From an uncultured Clostridiaceae bacterium (GTDB lineage Bacteria > Bacillota > Clostridia > TANB77 > CAG-508), in NCBI GenBank assembly GCA_947642455.1, contig CANRSN010000013.1, positions 1-56,524 of the forward strand: a stretch of 56,524 nucleotides of DNA, in the 5' to 3' direction. Both the position numbers and the translations under genes were made by a program. Below are positions 22,387-29,711 of the stretch, piece by piece (position 1 is the stretch's first letter; each line of letters starts with the position of its first letter). A model generated the notes under the pieces. That model was not told the DNA's origin. It worked only from the letters and a program-made list of their open reading frames with translations, and did no database searches.

Positions 22387-22464
22387 TGGTTGCAGAGGTG
22401 GGAGTTGAACCCACTGTCTTTAGCTTATGAGGCTAACGAGATTACCGTTTCTCAACATCTGCAA
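22387..22464 (-). tRNA. tRNA with CAU anticodon (Met or Ile2)
   Basis: Read on the minus strand there is an acceptor TTGCAGA/TCTGCAA, a D-arm with GAG/CTC, an anticodon stem TTAGC/GCTAA with loop CTCATAA, a perfect T-arm GTGGG/CCCAC with TTCAACT, and an encoded CCA. The anticodon is CAU. The anticodon stem lacks the three G-C pairs of initiators, so it is elongator Met or, if lysidine-modified, Ile2. Spacing around position 26 is slightly irregular. It lies inside the phage between PanAT and the terminase region. Confidence 0.8.
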
Positions 22465-22604
22465 TTTATAAAGACTTAACTAGAATTGTCTTTGTTACTA
22501 ATACATCTACAAAAGGAAGTTTTATATGAATGTATTTTATATATTAATTTATCTAGTATTATTAATACCAATAATAAAAGAGTCTACCATTTCTGATAAA
22601 CTCC

Positions 22605-23396
22605 TTATTCTTTTATTACATTTTCTTGTATTTGATTGTTTATTTCTTGTTTATTTTCTAACTCTATATTGCTTATTTTACTTATATTAAAATAAAAACT
22701 TAATATCCATAGTGAAATACAAAATATTACTGTTATTGTTAACAATACTTTTGTAGACAATTTTATTTTATTTTGATATATACTATAAACAAATATAATC
22801 ATTATCATTCCAAATAATATTACACTTGATACAAATGGTAATATATAATTCGGATTAATCTTTTCTATTCCTGCAATTGCTGTTGGAATAATTGATATTG
22901 CTAGTATTATTGAAATAATAGTAGTAGTAATGCTCTTCATATCATTCTTTACATGTTCTAATTCTTTTGTTCTTTTTTCAGCATCATTCTCTAGTTTTTC
23001 AGCTCTTTTTATTGTACTCTCTAGTTTTTTATTTAAAGAATTGTTTTGTTGGCTATAATTGTGTGTTTGTTTAATATTTATGTTATACATTATACTACTT
23101 ACAATATATTGTAACTGCATAACTATTATATTATCATATTTATTATTTCTTATGATAAAATATTGATTTAATAATCCATTTGCAATTTCATACATTTCTT
23201 TTAACTTCTGTAGTTTATATTGTGAAAAATCTGCATTTATATATTTATCACAAAATATTTTATATTCACTATCATTCTTATGTGGATCTTTACTTGTTTC
23301 TGCTATTATTTTTGTTACATCTATGTTTGGTTCTTCTATTTTTATATTTGAATTGCTCACATTATTCAAATTTTTCTTTTTATTATTTTTTGACAT
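22605..23396 (-). CDS. Membrane coiled-coil protein, putative Panacea-linked toxin
   Basis: About 263 residues: a polar Asn/Lys N-terminus, helices, a coiled coil near residues 120-150 and three hydrophobic segments in the last third (about 158-178, 184-208, 215-238). The ATG lies inside the end of the Panacea-like gene, so they are coupled. Known PanA antitoxins pair with diverse toxins, some of them membrane-damaging. I do not recognise this protein itself; the toxin role is inferred from its partner and architecture. Confidence 0.6.
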   Translation of the reverse strand: MSKNNKKKNLNNVSNSNIKIEEPNIDVTKIIAETSKDPHKNDSEYKIFCDKYINADFSQYKLQKLKEMYEIANGLLNQYFIIRNNKYDNIIVMQLQYIVSSIMYNINIKQTHNYSQQNNSLNKKLESTIKRAEKLENDAEKRTKELEHVKNDMKSITTTIISIILAISIIPTAIAGIEKINPNYILPFVSSVILFGMIMIIFVYSIYQNKIKLSTKVLLTITVIFCISLWILSFYFNISKISNIELENKQEINNQIQENVIKE

Positions 23397-23838
23397 ATTT
23401 AGCAAACCATTTTTTCATACTGACTTTTGAAATTATAGAATATTCTTCTTCATTCCACGCTTCTTTCCAAGGTGAGCCTTCTGCATGCGTAAAATTAACT
23501 AATTGTATTGCTGTAAAATCTTTAAAAGCTTCAAATAGTTTTTTCATAAATTTCTTTTTTTCTTCTGCTATGCTTTCTCCTTCGTTTATTTGTTCTTGAG
23601 TTAAGGTTATTTCATTTTTTCCATATATCTTAAATTCTTTGTATAAAGGTATTGCTACTGGTCCAAAATTCCATGCTTTAAACTCACAATCATATAGTTT
23701 TTCTTTGTTTGTCATGTTCATATAGTATGCTTCATATAAGAACATTAATTTTTGTATATGTAATTGAGTAACTATCTTGTTTGACTTTTTAAATAATCCT
23801 ACTAAATAATATGCATCTTTTACAATATCATTTTCCAT
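23383..23838 (-). CDS. Panacea/SocA-like antitoxin (DUF4065)
   Basis: 152 residues from the ATG after GGGGGTG (23836-23838). The pattern is Panacea-like: LHIQKLMFLYEAYYMN, YDCEFKAWNFGPVAIPLYKEFKIYG, and near the end GSPWKEAW. The conserved W-GPV-LY-F core is diagnostic. Panacea domains neutralise many unrelated toxins. It is the first gene of a two-gene unit with its own promoter, so it is expected to be expressed in the lysogen. Confidence 0.8.
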   Translation of the reverse strand: MENDIVKDAYYLVGLFKKSNKIVTQLHIQKLMFLYEAYYMNMTNKEKLYDCEFKAWNFGPVAIPLYKEFKIYGKNEITLTQEQINEGESIAEEKKKFMKKLFEAFKDFTAIQLVNFTHAEGSPWKEAWNEEEYSIISKVSMKKWFAKYVKK

Positions 23839-23873
23839 TAGCAACACCCCCTATATAATATGTTTTTTTCTTG

Positions 23874-23902
23874 ATTATATTATATTAGAGAATTTAATTC
23901 AA
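23874..23902 (-). promoter_or_regulatory. Promoter of the Panacea toxin-antitoxin pair
   Basis: Minus strand -35 TTGAAT (23897-23902), spacer of 17, -10 TATAAT (23874-23879). The transcript start would lie about 30 bases before the ATG. Confidence 0.75.
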
Positions 23903-23922
23903 TATGTTTTTTATTTTTTAAT

Positions 23923-23963
23923 AAAAAAGTTAGCTATAAAATAAATCTATAACTAACTTTTAC
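23923..23963 (-). terminator. Terminator between late-control region and PanAT
   Basis: AAAGTTAG and CTAACTTT form the base of a long stem (with TATA/TATA above) followed by TTTTTT on the minus strand. It lies 160-200 bases downstream of the putative late promoter, so late transcription must pass it. Confidence 0.7.
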
Positions 23964-24079
23964 TAATTTATTTGAACTTATTCAGATGCTTACATAAGCC
24001 TTATACCTACTGTTCTTAAAAAATAGAGAAGATGAGTACTTGGGCTTAATCATTTCTGACTGTACTCTAAAAAGCCTTT

Positions 24080-24143
24080 AACTTTTTTTACTAATACTAT
24101 AATAACACATTTTATATACTGTTTTTTCGTACTTTTTTCGTAC
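24080..24143 (-). promoter_or_regulatory. Putative late promoter with 11-base tandem repeats
   Basis: Two direct copies of GTACGAAAAAA (24122-24132 and 24133-24143) lie just after the late regulator gene and are followed on the minus strand by AT-rich -10-like sequences (TATAAAAT, TATTATAG). ArpU/RinA regulators act next to their own genes on late operons, which suggests these repeats are the binding site. About 100 bases of leader follow, with a GAGTAC/GTACTC pairing. Inferred from position and repeats only. Confidence 0.5.
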
Positions 24144-24157
24144 CATAAAAAATTTTT

Positions 24158-24574
24158 TTAAATATCTCCAAATTCTACTGCTGTAAAATATATAATTTTG
24201 TTATATGTATTGTAATAACTATCCTTTGAAATATATTTATATGTTTCTGCCATTTTCTGATTATGTCTTTCTTTAAATATTATTTCAAATACTTTCTTTT
24301 CGTCTTCATTTAACCTTTTTATAGCTTTTTCTATATATTCTAATCTTCTTGTTAATATTAAAATTGTTCTTGATGTTCTTAATTTTATTGCTTTTTGCTC
24401 TGTTGTATTAGATGTATTGTTTCCCTTTGGTTGCCCATCTGGTGGTTCTGGAGAACTATCTATAATGTCCTGTTGCATTTCTTCTAATTCTCTTTTGTTA
24501 TCCCAATATTGATATAGTTCATTTTCTATTTTTTTCTTTATATGTCTTGAAACTTTATAATTTACTCTACTCAT
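24158..24574 (-). CDS. ArpU/RinA-type late transcription regulator
   Basis: A 138-residue protein: a basic helical N-terminus (MSRVNYKVSRHIKKKIE), a Pro/Asn-rich linker, then RRLEYIEKAIKRLNEDEKKVFEIIFKE followed by a helix-turn-helix (MAETYKYISKDSYYNTYNKI). That is the sigma-region-4-like layout of RinA/ArpU late activators. It closes the early operon and sits immediately before the tandem repeats that probably are its target. Confidence 0.75.
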   Translation of the reverse strand: MSRVNYKVSRHIKKKIENELYQYWDNKRELEEMQQDIIDSSPEPPDGQPKGNNTSNTTEQKAIKLRTSRTILILTRRLEYIEKAIKRLNEDEKKVFEIIFKERHNQKMAETYKYISKDSYYNTYNKIIYFTAVEFGDI

Positions 24575-24605
24575 TTGTACCCTCCTATTTTAATTTTTAT
24601 CAAAC

Positions 24606-24640
24606 AAAAAAGGTAAGATATATTTTATATACATCTTACC
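24606..24640 (-). terminator. Terminator of the tRNA-like RNA
   Basis: On the minus strand GGTAAGAT...ATCTTACC, extended by TATAT pairing, is followed by TTTTTT. A textbook intrinsic terminator. Confidence 0.88.
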
Positions 24641-24863
24641 TATATTTCTAAATCTAACAAGACTATGTTTTTTAGGTTGGAATCGAACCAACTACAAAAT
24701 GTTTTTCAGACATTTGTTCAACCAATGAACTTCTATTATTTTTTTTGCAGAAATAGTCTTTAATTTTATATTTATTTTTAACAAAGGACAAATTTTCCAA
24801 ATTAAAAGTTTGGTGCTTTGCTAAGCTTATTTTTTGCTGTACGTCCTTTTATCTCTTTTCGAT
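24606..24863 (-). ncRNA. Structured RNA with tRNA-like domain, Y RNA-like
   Basis: A 250-260 nt minus-strand RNA is predicted between a promoter overlapping the end of the Ro60-like gene and a strong terminator (24606-24640). Its centre (24668-24739) folds like tRNA: D-arm GTTC/GAAC with loop ATTGGTT, anticodon arm AATGT/ACATT with loop CTGAAAA, five-base variable loop and T-arm GTTGG/CCAAC with TTCGATT. The acceptor, however, cannot pair properly and no CCA is encoded. The module is instead closed by an outer helix AAGACTAT/ATAGTCTT. The 5' part has an AAAGGAC/GTCCTTT stem. A tRNA mimic beside a Ro60-family gene is the hallmark of bacterial Y RNAs (YrlA). Confidence 0.6.
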
Positions 24864-24869
24864 GTATAT

Positions 24870-24898
24870 ATTTTATTAAATTTTTAACTAAAAGTCAA
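24870..24898 (-). promoter_or_regulatory. Promoter of the tRNA-like RNA
   Basis: Minus strand -35 TTGACT (24893-24898), 17-base spacer, -10 TAAAAT (24870-24875). The -35 lies in the last codons of the Ro60-like gene and the TAG stop lies in the spacer, so the RNA would be made independently of the gene. Confidence 0.7.
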
Positions 24899-26261
24899 TA
24901 TCTTTTTTGTATTTTTCTAGAATTTTATCGATATATGATGTCATATCAAATTTGTTTTCTAATAATTTTAATATTTGTAAATTGTATCCACTTAAATAGA
25001 TGTTTCCATATTCATCAAACTCTGGTACTGTCTTATTTCTATCATTTAAGTTCCACCATATAATTTTTGTTTCTGCACCGTGTTGTTTAAATATTTTCAT
25101 TGTTTGTTCTTTTGATTGACTAGAACCACTATCAAATTCCATATCTGATAATACAATTAAATATTCTGGGTATTTTTTAAGTTCTCTTAATAATTCCATA
25201 ACTCTACCAAAATCAGTATTTGAACAATCTCCTGTATACATAGAATGATATTTTTCTTTTAGAGTTTTTCCTTGTATTGTCATTAATTGTGGTCTTGAAC
25301 TAAAAGATATTACTTGGTTTGGTGCATATGTAGACTTTGTCGCAATTCCATAAGCTATTGAATATGCTCTTGCTAATAAACTGTCTTTTTCATCATTCCA
25401 CCCCATTGAGCCAGAACTATCTACAATACAAATTACATTCATTTCTACACCTATTGTTTTGTCATCTACTATTTTGCTTGCGATAACTTCTTTTGCTTCT
25501 GTTGTTGCTCCTCTTGTTGCTGTTTTATATCCATCATATACATCTGTTGTAGAAGTATTTAATCTTGCCTTATTTTCTTTTACTTTTTGGATATATTCTG
25601 AAAATCTTCCTTTTAAGTCTTCTCTAGTTGAAAAAGCATTCGTGTATTTTGTCATTGCTAAACTTGGTACTTTTTCAAAATCTATTTCATTAACTAATGG
25701 GTGTTTATAATTTCCTTTATTAAACAATTCGTTTAATGGTGTGCCTTCTTCTTTTTCTGCATATGATAATTTATATTCAACTGTTGTATCTGTTTTGATT
25801 AACTTTCTATATTCTTTTTCTGATATATTCCACATCTTACATAATGCTTTAGCATATCTTTTTTCTTTTCCCGTTAATCTTGGTAACCATTTTTTTGCTA
25901 ATTCATTTCCTGCATATAACTGTTCTTTTAAGTATATTAAATTTTCATCTGTTGGAATATGTACTAAATCATCATATCTTCCTGCTTTTACAATATTTTC
26001 AGCTGTTACACCAGATAATAACATTAATTTTCTTCCTAAATCTCTTCTTCCTAATCCAAATCTTGGGTCTCTAATAAACATTGAAAATAGCTTTTCTTTT
26101 TCGCTTGTTCCAATATTTACTTGGTCTAAATTCTTTTCAAAATATGGGGTCATAAAGAATATATCTGTTAAGTTATTCCCTGTTGATTTATATGCTTTAT
26201 CTCCATTTTCAGTTAATTTTTCATTTTGATTTTTATTAATAATCTTTTCTAATTCATTCAT
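24888..26261 (-). CDS. Ro60/TROVE-like (DUF2828-type) RNA-binding protein with vWA domain
   Basis: A 457-residue protein. The N-terminal about 250 residues form helical repeats with FIRDPRFGLGRRDLGRKL and AGRYDDLVHI, resembling the TROVE/DUF2828 ring. The C-terminal vWA domain has the metal site DSSGSMGWND (about residue 285), then QVISFSS, NTDF, LIVLSDMEFDSGSS and KIIWWNLND...LSGYN, typical of DUF2828. Such proteins bind misfolded and Y RNAs. The neighbouring tRNA-like RNA fits this role. Phage copies may serve RNA control during infection. TROVE and DUF2828 are related and I cannot separate them firmly by eye. Confidence 0.8.
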   Translation of the reverse strand: MNELEKIINKNQNEKLTENGDKAYKSTGNNLTDIFFMTPYFEKNLDQVNIGTSEKEKLFSMFIRDPRFGLGRRDLGRKLMLLSGVTAENIVKAGRYDDLVHIPTDENLIYLKEQLYAGNELAKKWLPRLTGKEKRYAKALCKMWNISEKEYRKLIKTDTTVEYKLSYAEKEEGTPLNELFNKGNYKHPLVNEIDFEKVPSLAMTKYTNAFSTREDLKGRFSEYIQKVKENKARLNTSTTDVYDGYKTATRGATTEAKEVIASKIVDDKTIGVEMNVICIVDSSGSMGWNDEKDSLLARAYSIAYGIATKSTYAPNQVISFSSRPQLMTIQGKTLKEKYHSMYTGDCSNTDFGRVMELLRELKKYPEYLIVLSDMEFDSGSSQSKEQTMKIFKQHGAETKIIWWNLNDRNKTVPEFDEYGNIYLSGYNLQILKLLENKFDMTSYIDKILEKYKKDIDF

Positions 26262-26280
26262 AATCTTTTTCCTCCATTTT

Positions 26281-26739
26281 TTACACTCCTATAAGTGCTT
26301 TTGGTCTACCTGTTCTTACTGCTCTTTCAACTGACTTTTTAGTTGCATATCCATTTTGTAACGCTATTGATAATCTCATAGGACTATTATCACTTTTTCT
26401 ATGATTGCATTCTTCACATAGCACTTGATAATTCTTTATATTGTCTAGTCCTCCTTTTGACTTTGGATATATATGGTCTTTTGTTAGCAATATAGGTTTC
26501 CCCTCTTTTTCTCCATATACATTTAAGTGATTTCCTGTGTAATTTGTTTCTAAATTAGTATATTGTCCCTCTATTCCACATTTTGCACACTTAAAACCAT
26601 GCTTTATAAAATTTAAGTATCTATCATCTTTTGTTCTTACTTTATATCCTTGTATTTCTATGTATTTTGTTTTTGAACTATATGTATCTTTTATTACTGT
26701 CAATGGTAATTTTTCTATTAGTATTTTATTTCCTCTCAT
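26281..26739 (-). CDS. HNH endonuclease
   Basis: A 152-residue protein with CAKCG (about residue 52), LTKDHIYPKSKGG and NYQVLCEECNHRKSD: two zinc knuckles and the HNH core DH...N...H. It resembles the free-standing HNH nucleases of phages that act in packaging or homing. It starts shortly before the Ro60-like gene and shares its strand. Confidence 0.85.
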   Translation of the reverse strand: MRGNKILIEKLPLTVIKDTYSSKTKYIEIQGYKVRTKDDRYLNFIKHGFKCAKCGIEGQYTNLETNYTGNHLNVYGEKEGKPILLTKDHIYPKSKGGLDNIKNYQVLCEECNHRKSDNSPMRLSIALQNGYATKKSVERAVRTGRPKALIGV

Positions 26740-26745
26740 TTTACA

Positions 26746-26907
26746 TTATTGTTCCTTCCTCAATATCTGCTTAATCAAATTTATTTCTATCGTTAATATT
26801 AAATCTGCTCTTATTTTGTCTATTCTGTCTGCTCTTATATATTCTAAGTCTCTACGCTCTTTCTCTTTTTGTTTTAATAAATTCTTTAGTTCTTTTTCTG
26901 TGAACAT
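26746..26907 (-). CDS. Small charged helical protein, 53 aa
   Basis: MFTEKELKNLLKQKEKERR and RADRIDKIRADLILTIEI form a probable single long helix. A purine-rich site precedes the ATG. Function unknown. Confidence 0.55.
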   Translation of the reverse strand: MFTEKELKNLLKQKEKERRDLEYIRADRIDKIRADLILTIEINLIKQILRKEQ

Positions 26908-26921
26908 TTGCTCACTTCCTT

Positions 26922-27716
26922 TTACATTGCAAATTTATTTACAAAATATATTTGCCCCTTTCCTGTAACTTTAGTTGTCTTATTTACACTTATATGTCCA
27001 TCTGAATGTGTTATACTTGTTTCTTTTATTTGAAATAAACCTAAATTCATTGCTTTTTGTGTAGGCATATTGTAATCTGTTCCTTTTCTACTTATAAGAT
27101 ATCCGTTATCTCTTAACCACTGGAATAATCTGTTCTGTCCTATTTCGTGACCATTTTGTTTTAATATTTTTGCTAATTCTCCAACCAATATTGATGATTT
27201 GCTTGTTTCTACACTATTAGCAAATAGTACTTTTGGCTTTTGTTCTTCTATTGTACTTTCTAGCTGTTTATTTTGTTGTCCTAACTTTTCTACTTTTGCA
27301 TTTAATACATTCATAGCTTTTAATATAAGTTCATCTTCTGTCATATTTTCTTCGCCTGATATATATCCTCCTGTTTGTCTTATTGCTGGTAATATCTCAT
27401 CTGTTACTATGTCTTGAAATTTTCTTGCTACTTCATTTTTAGCTTTAAAACATAATTTATAGAATATGTTTTCTGGTATATATTCTGGTATTCCTATTTT
27501 CCCAATTTGTTGGGAATTATCATCGCAACTCGTTGCGACGTTAAATTCATTTAGATATCCTCTTACTCTCGCCCATCTTATTACTTCGTGACCACTAGTG
27601 GCTACGTTTGTAAATCCTAATCCTCTTGCTACATCCTCTAAATTTAATTGTGCTACTCCATTTTCATTTATATATCCTCTTACACCTTTTATTTTTATAA
27701 TTTCTAAATTATTCAT
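26922..27716 (-). CDS. Phage antirepressor (BRO-N + ANT/KilAC)
   Basis: 264 residues from the ATG that follows GGAGGAAATATAGA. The N-terminal BRO domain has LNLEDVARGLGFTNV and a duplicated ATS motif, then YKLCFKAKNEVARKFQDIVTDEILPAIRQTGGYI. A coiled linker leads to the C-terminal ANT domain (LVGELAKILKQNG, NRLFQWLRDNGYLISRKG, MPTQKAMNLGLF). Antirepressors inactivate the lysogeny repressor during induction. Upstream ATG/TTG codons lack a ribosome site. Confidence 0.88.
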   Translation of the reverse strand: MNNLEIIKIKGVRGYINENGVAQLNLEDVARGLGFTNVATSGHEVIRWARVRGYLNEFNVATSCDDNSQQIGKIGIPEYIPENIFYKLCFKAKNEVARKFQDIVTDEILPAIRQTGGYISGEENMTEDELILKAMNVLNAKVEKLGQQNKQLESTIEEQKPKVLFANSVETSKSSILVGELAKILKQNGHEIGQNRLFQWLRDNGYLISRKGTDYNMPTQKAMNLGLFQIKETSITHSDGHISVNKTTKVTGKGQIYFVNKFAM

Positions 27717-27717
27717 T

Positions 27718-28005
27718 CTATATTTCCTCCTTAAATTCTTTTTCATAAATATTTTTGCAAATTTCTATCACTTTTCTATTAAATAGATCTATTTTATCTA
27801 ATAATGCTAATTCAAATTGTGTAAAATATTCGTTATCTTCTGTTTTTCCTAGTATGTAATTCATACTTTCTAATTTTTCTCGCTTGTATATTCTTATAAA
27901 TTGCTTTACTTTTTCTTTGTCTTTCATTTTATATTCAATATAATCGTCATCTACTGATACTCCGTTTTTTTGATATATTTTTCTTATTTTTTCTTTTATT
28001 TCCAT
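27718..28005 (-). CDS. Phage protein of unknown function, 95 aa
   Basis: From the ATG behind GGAGGTATTTTATT it reads MEIKEKIRKIYQKNGVSVDD and is helical and charged. The leader resembles the one before the 53-aa gene at 13202-13363. It lies just before the antirepressor gene. No family recognised. Confidence 0.6.
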   Translation of the reverse strand: MEIKEKIRKIYQKNGVSVDDDYIEYKMKDKEKVKQFIRIYKREKLESMNYILGKTEDNEYFTQFELALLDKIDLFNRKVIEICKNIYEKEFKEEI

Positions 28006-28108
28006 AATAAAATACCTCCATTCAAACATCTTTTTTAACCACTTGAATAAAGGCACTCCTATATGATATAATATTAATAGGATTACTTTTCAAGTAGTTC
28101 ACTTATGC

Positions 28109-28153
28109 CTTGAATTATCTGAACAGTTTACCAGACAATGCAGATAATTTAAG
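28109..28153 (-). other. Long hairpin upstream of the 95-aa gene
   Basis: CTTAAATTATCTG and CAGATAATTCAAG pair over 13 positions with one mismatch around a 19-base loop. An AT-rich TATTATATC element follows on the minus strand. It may be an attenuator or a regulatory RNA element. Confidence 0.45.
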
Positions 28154-28161
28154 GTTATCTT

Positions 28162-28362
28162 TTATTTTATTATTTTAACATCTTTTAATTCTTTTTTACT
28201 TATAATCATAATTTCATCTTCTTCATTGTAATAATACTTGACTTGCCTATCTTCTGGAGTTATTCCCATTTTTCTTAAATCTGTGATAGGCAAGGTCAAC
28301 CTAGGAGTATATGAACCCCTTCCACTCTTATTATAGTTTACTTTCAATTCTCTTTCCTCCAT
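28162..28362 (-). CDS. AbrB/MazE-like small DNA-binding protein
   Basis: A 66-residue protein of mostly strands: ELKVNYNKSGRGSYTPRLTLP, then TDLRKMGITPEDRQVKYYY and EIMIISKK, like an AbrB swapped-hairpin fold. It probably binds DNA as a dimer; it could also be an antitoxin, but no toxin is adjacent. An AGGAG site precedes the start. Confidence 0.55.
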   Translation of the reverse strand: MEERELKVNYNKSGRGSYTPRLTLPITDLRKMGITPEDRQVKYYYNEEDEIMIISKKELKDVKIIK

Positions 28363-28437
28363 AATATAGGCTCCTTTCCATTTGACAGTATTGCGATTTT
28401 ATTATATAATACTATCATTAGAAAGGTTGAGGGGATT

Positions 28438-28575
28438 TTAGTATCCCCTACTTTCTAGTCCTTGAAGAATTAGATTGACTTGCTCTCTATTATGAGCCTC
28501 TCTCTTTTTCTTCTGAACTTGTGCTTGGTGTCGTTGGTAGCGTGTCAAGCACTTTTTTATTATGTTCTTTATCAT
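28438..28575 (-). CDS. Small basic protein, 45 aa
   Basis: From the ATG following AAAGGAGGTAAAAG it reads MIKNIIKKCLTRYQRHQAQ and ends QGLESRGY. It is strongly basic, with no motif recognised. A longer frame exists but the ribosome site points to this start. Confidence 0.5.
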   Translation of the reverse strand: MIKNIIKKCLTRYQRHQAQVQKKKREAHNREQVNLILQGLESRGY

Positions 28576-28722
28576 AGGACTTTTACCTCCTTTCTTTTGA
28601 ACTGGTATTATATTATCATATTTACACGTCACTGTCAATACTTATTTTCTATTTCTTTATATTTTTCGTAAACATTACTATTATTGCATTTCGTCTGATA
28701 AACTTGGTATTTTATTAAATTT

Positions 28723-28923
28723 TCAATGTACTTTTATATTTTTCAATATTGTTTGCTCTACTTTATTTAGAGCTTCTTTATATGTTATAAATCTTACATG
28801 TCTATTTCTTATATCTAGTCTTATTATTTTAATTTGCTGATTATATCTACGTTTATATATTTCTGCTAATTTATTTTTATCTATTCCACTTCTCCACATT
28901 CTTATTATTTCTTGCTCTTGCAT
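28723..28923 (-). CDS. Helix-turn-helix-like small protein
   Basis: A 66-residue protein, MQEQEIIRMWRSGIDKNKLA then EIYKRRYNQQ, resembling a small HTH of the resolvase/sigma type (IIRMWRSG...LAEIY). It is likely a phage regulator in the early operon. Confidence 0.55.
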   Translation of the reverse strand: MQEQEIIRMWRSGIDKNKLAEIYKRRYNQQIKIIRLDIRNRHVRFITYKEALNKVEQTILKNIKVH

Positions 28924-28955
28924 ACTACACCTCTATATGTAGTATTTGCTTTATT

Positions 28956-29228
28956 TTAAAAATCTACTCTCCCCCACTTTAATTGATAGAAAAATTGTTT
29001 TGGTAACTTAAATCCTCCTGCAAATTTTAATATAAGTTCGTCTGGTATATCTTTATGCCCATTTGCATATGAACAAAATTCTCTATAGTCTATATCACAT
29101 TTCTCTGATGCTTCTTTGTATGTCCAGCCTCTATATATACAAGCTTCTCTTATTCGTTCTGGTGGTATAAAATCGCATTTTTCTATTTTAGGTAAATATT
29201 TTACTTGAAAATCATGCATGTATGACAT
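28956..29228 (-). CDS. XRE-like helix-turn-helix protein
   Basis: A 90-residue protein with PPERIREACIYRGWTYKEAS and CDIDYREFCSYANGHKDIPD, a Cro/CI-type HTH, then LPKQFFYQLKWG as in ImmA-associated regulators. It probably acts as an early-phase regulator or as the DNA-binding half of an ImmA-type pair. Confidence 0.65.
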   Translation of the reverse strand: MSYMHDFQVKYLPKIEKCDFIPPERIREACIYRGWTYKEASEKCDIDYREFCSYANGHKDIPDELILKFAGGFKLPKQFFYQLKWGRVDF

Positions 29229-29229
29229 T

Positions 29230-29382
29230 TTATTTTCCCTCCATAGGTATAGAATTTTCTATCTGATTTAATAATAAATCTACAAATTCAAAGAAAAAGT
29301 CTGGTTTTATACTTTCTATTAGACATTTGTTATCTTTTGCTGTCTTATATTGATTTATCATTTCTTCTAATTCTTTATTCAT
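29230..29382 (-). CDS. Small phage protein, 50 aa
   Basis: Reads MNKELEEMINQYKTAKDNK to PMEGK. It is acidic and helical. The ATG follows a GGAGG site inside the end of the preceding frame, and its stop overlaps the leader of the XRE-like gene. Confidence 0.55.
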   Translation of the reverse strand: MNKELEEMINQYKTAKDNKCLIESIKPDFFFEFVDLLLNQIENSIPMEGK

Positions 29383-29384
29383 AA

Positions 29385-29708
29385 TTACCTCCATCTATAA
29401 AAGCTAACTTTCTCATATATTTCAAAATTATTGAACAACCAATCTTCTAAATCATCAAATGCTTTGTTGTGTTCCTCGTTATTATTTACTAATATCTCTT
29501 TATGTTCGCAAGTTATATTTGGGTCATTATTTCTTAATCTTTGTGCTATTTCACTTTCCTAGCTTGTTCCTCTGAATGTTCTATCTCTCCAGTCTCTTTG
29601 TCTGTTAGTTATTTTATAATCTGCTAATTTTCCATATACCAAAAATGCTGTTGCAAAAACACTGTGAGGATATTTATTAAAATCACTCCATTTCAATTCT
29701 TTATTCAT
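29385..29708 (-). pseudogene. Phage protein interrupted by an in-frame amber codon
   Basis: ATG 29706-29708 opens MNKELKWSDFNKYPHSVFAT... and runs to RDRTFRGTS. A TAG at 29559-29561 follows, and the same frame continues ESEIAQRLRNNDP to a TAA at 29385-29387, 108 codons in all. The part after TAG is protein-like and in register with the family as I remember it (TFRGTSEESEIAQRL). So it is a single nonsense change, or a readthrough site. TAG is an ordinary stop in other genes here. Confidence 0.65.
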
Positions 29709-29711
29709 AAG

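Noticed and set aside
24668..24739. A normal tRNA-Phe (GAA) gene
   Set aside because: The three arms fit, but the acceptor stem has at best four pairs, position 8 is not U and no CCA follows. The outer helix and position beside a Ro60-like gene fit a tRNA mimic better.
29559..29561. General recoding of TAG as an amino acid
   Set aside because: TAG is used as the normal stop at several phage and host genes (for example at 10050, 16099, 18012 and 51858), so this one is a single exception.
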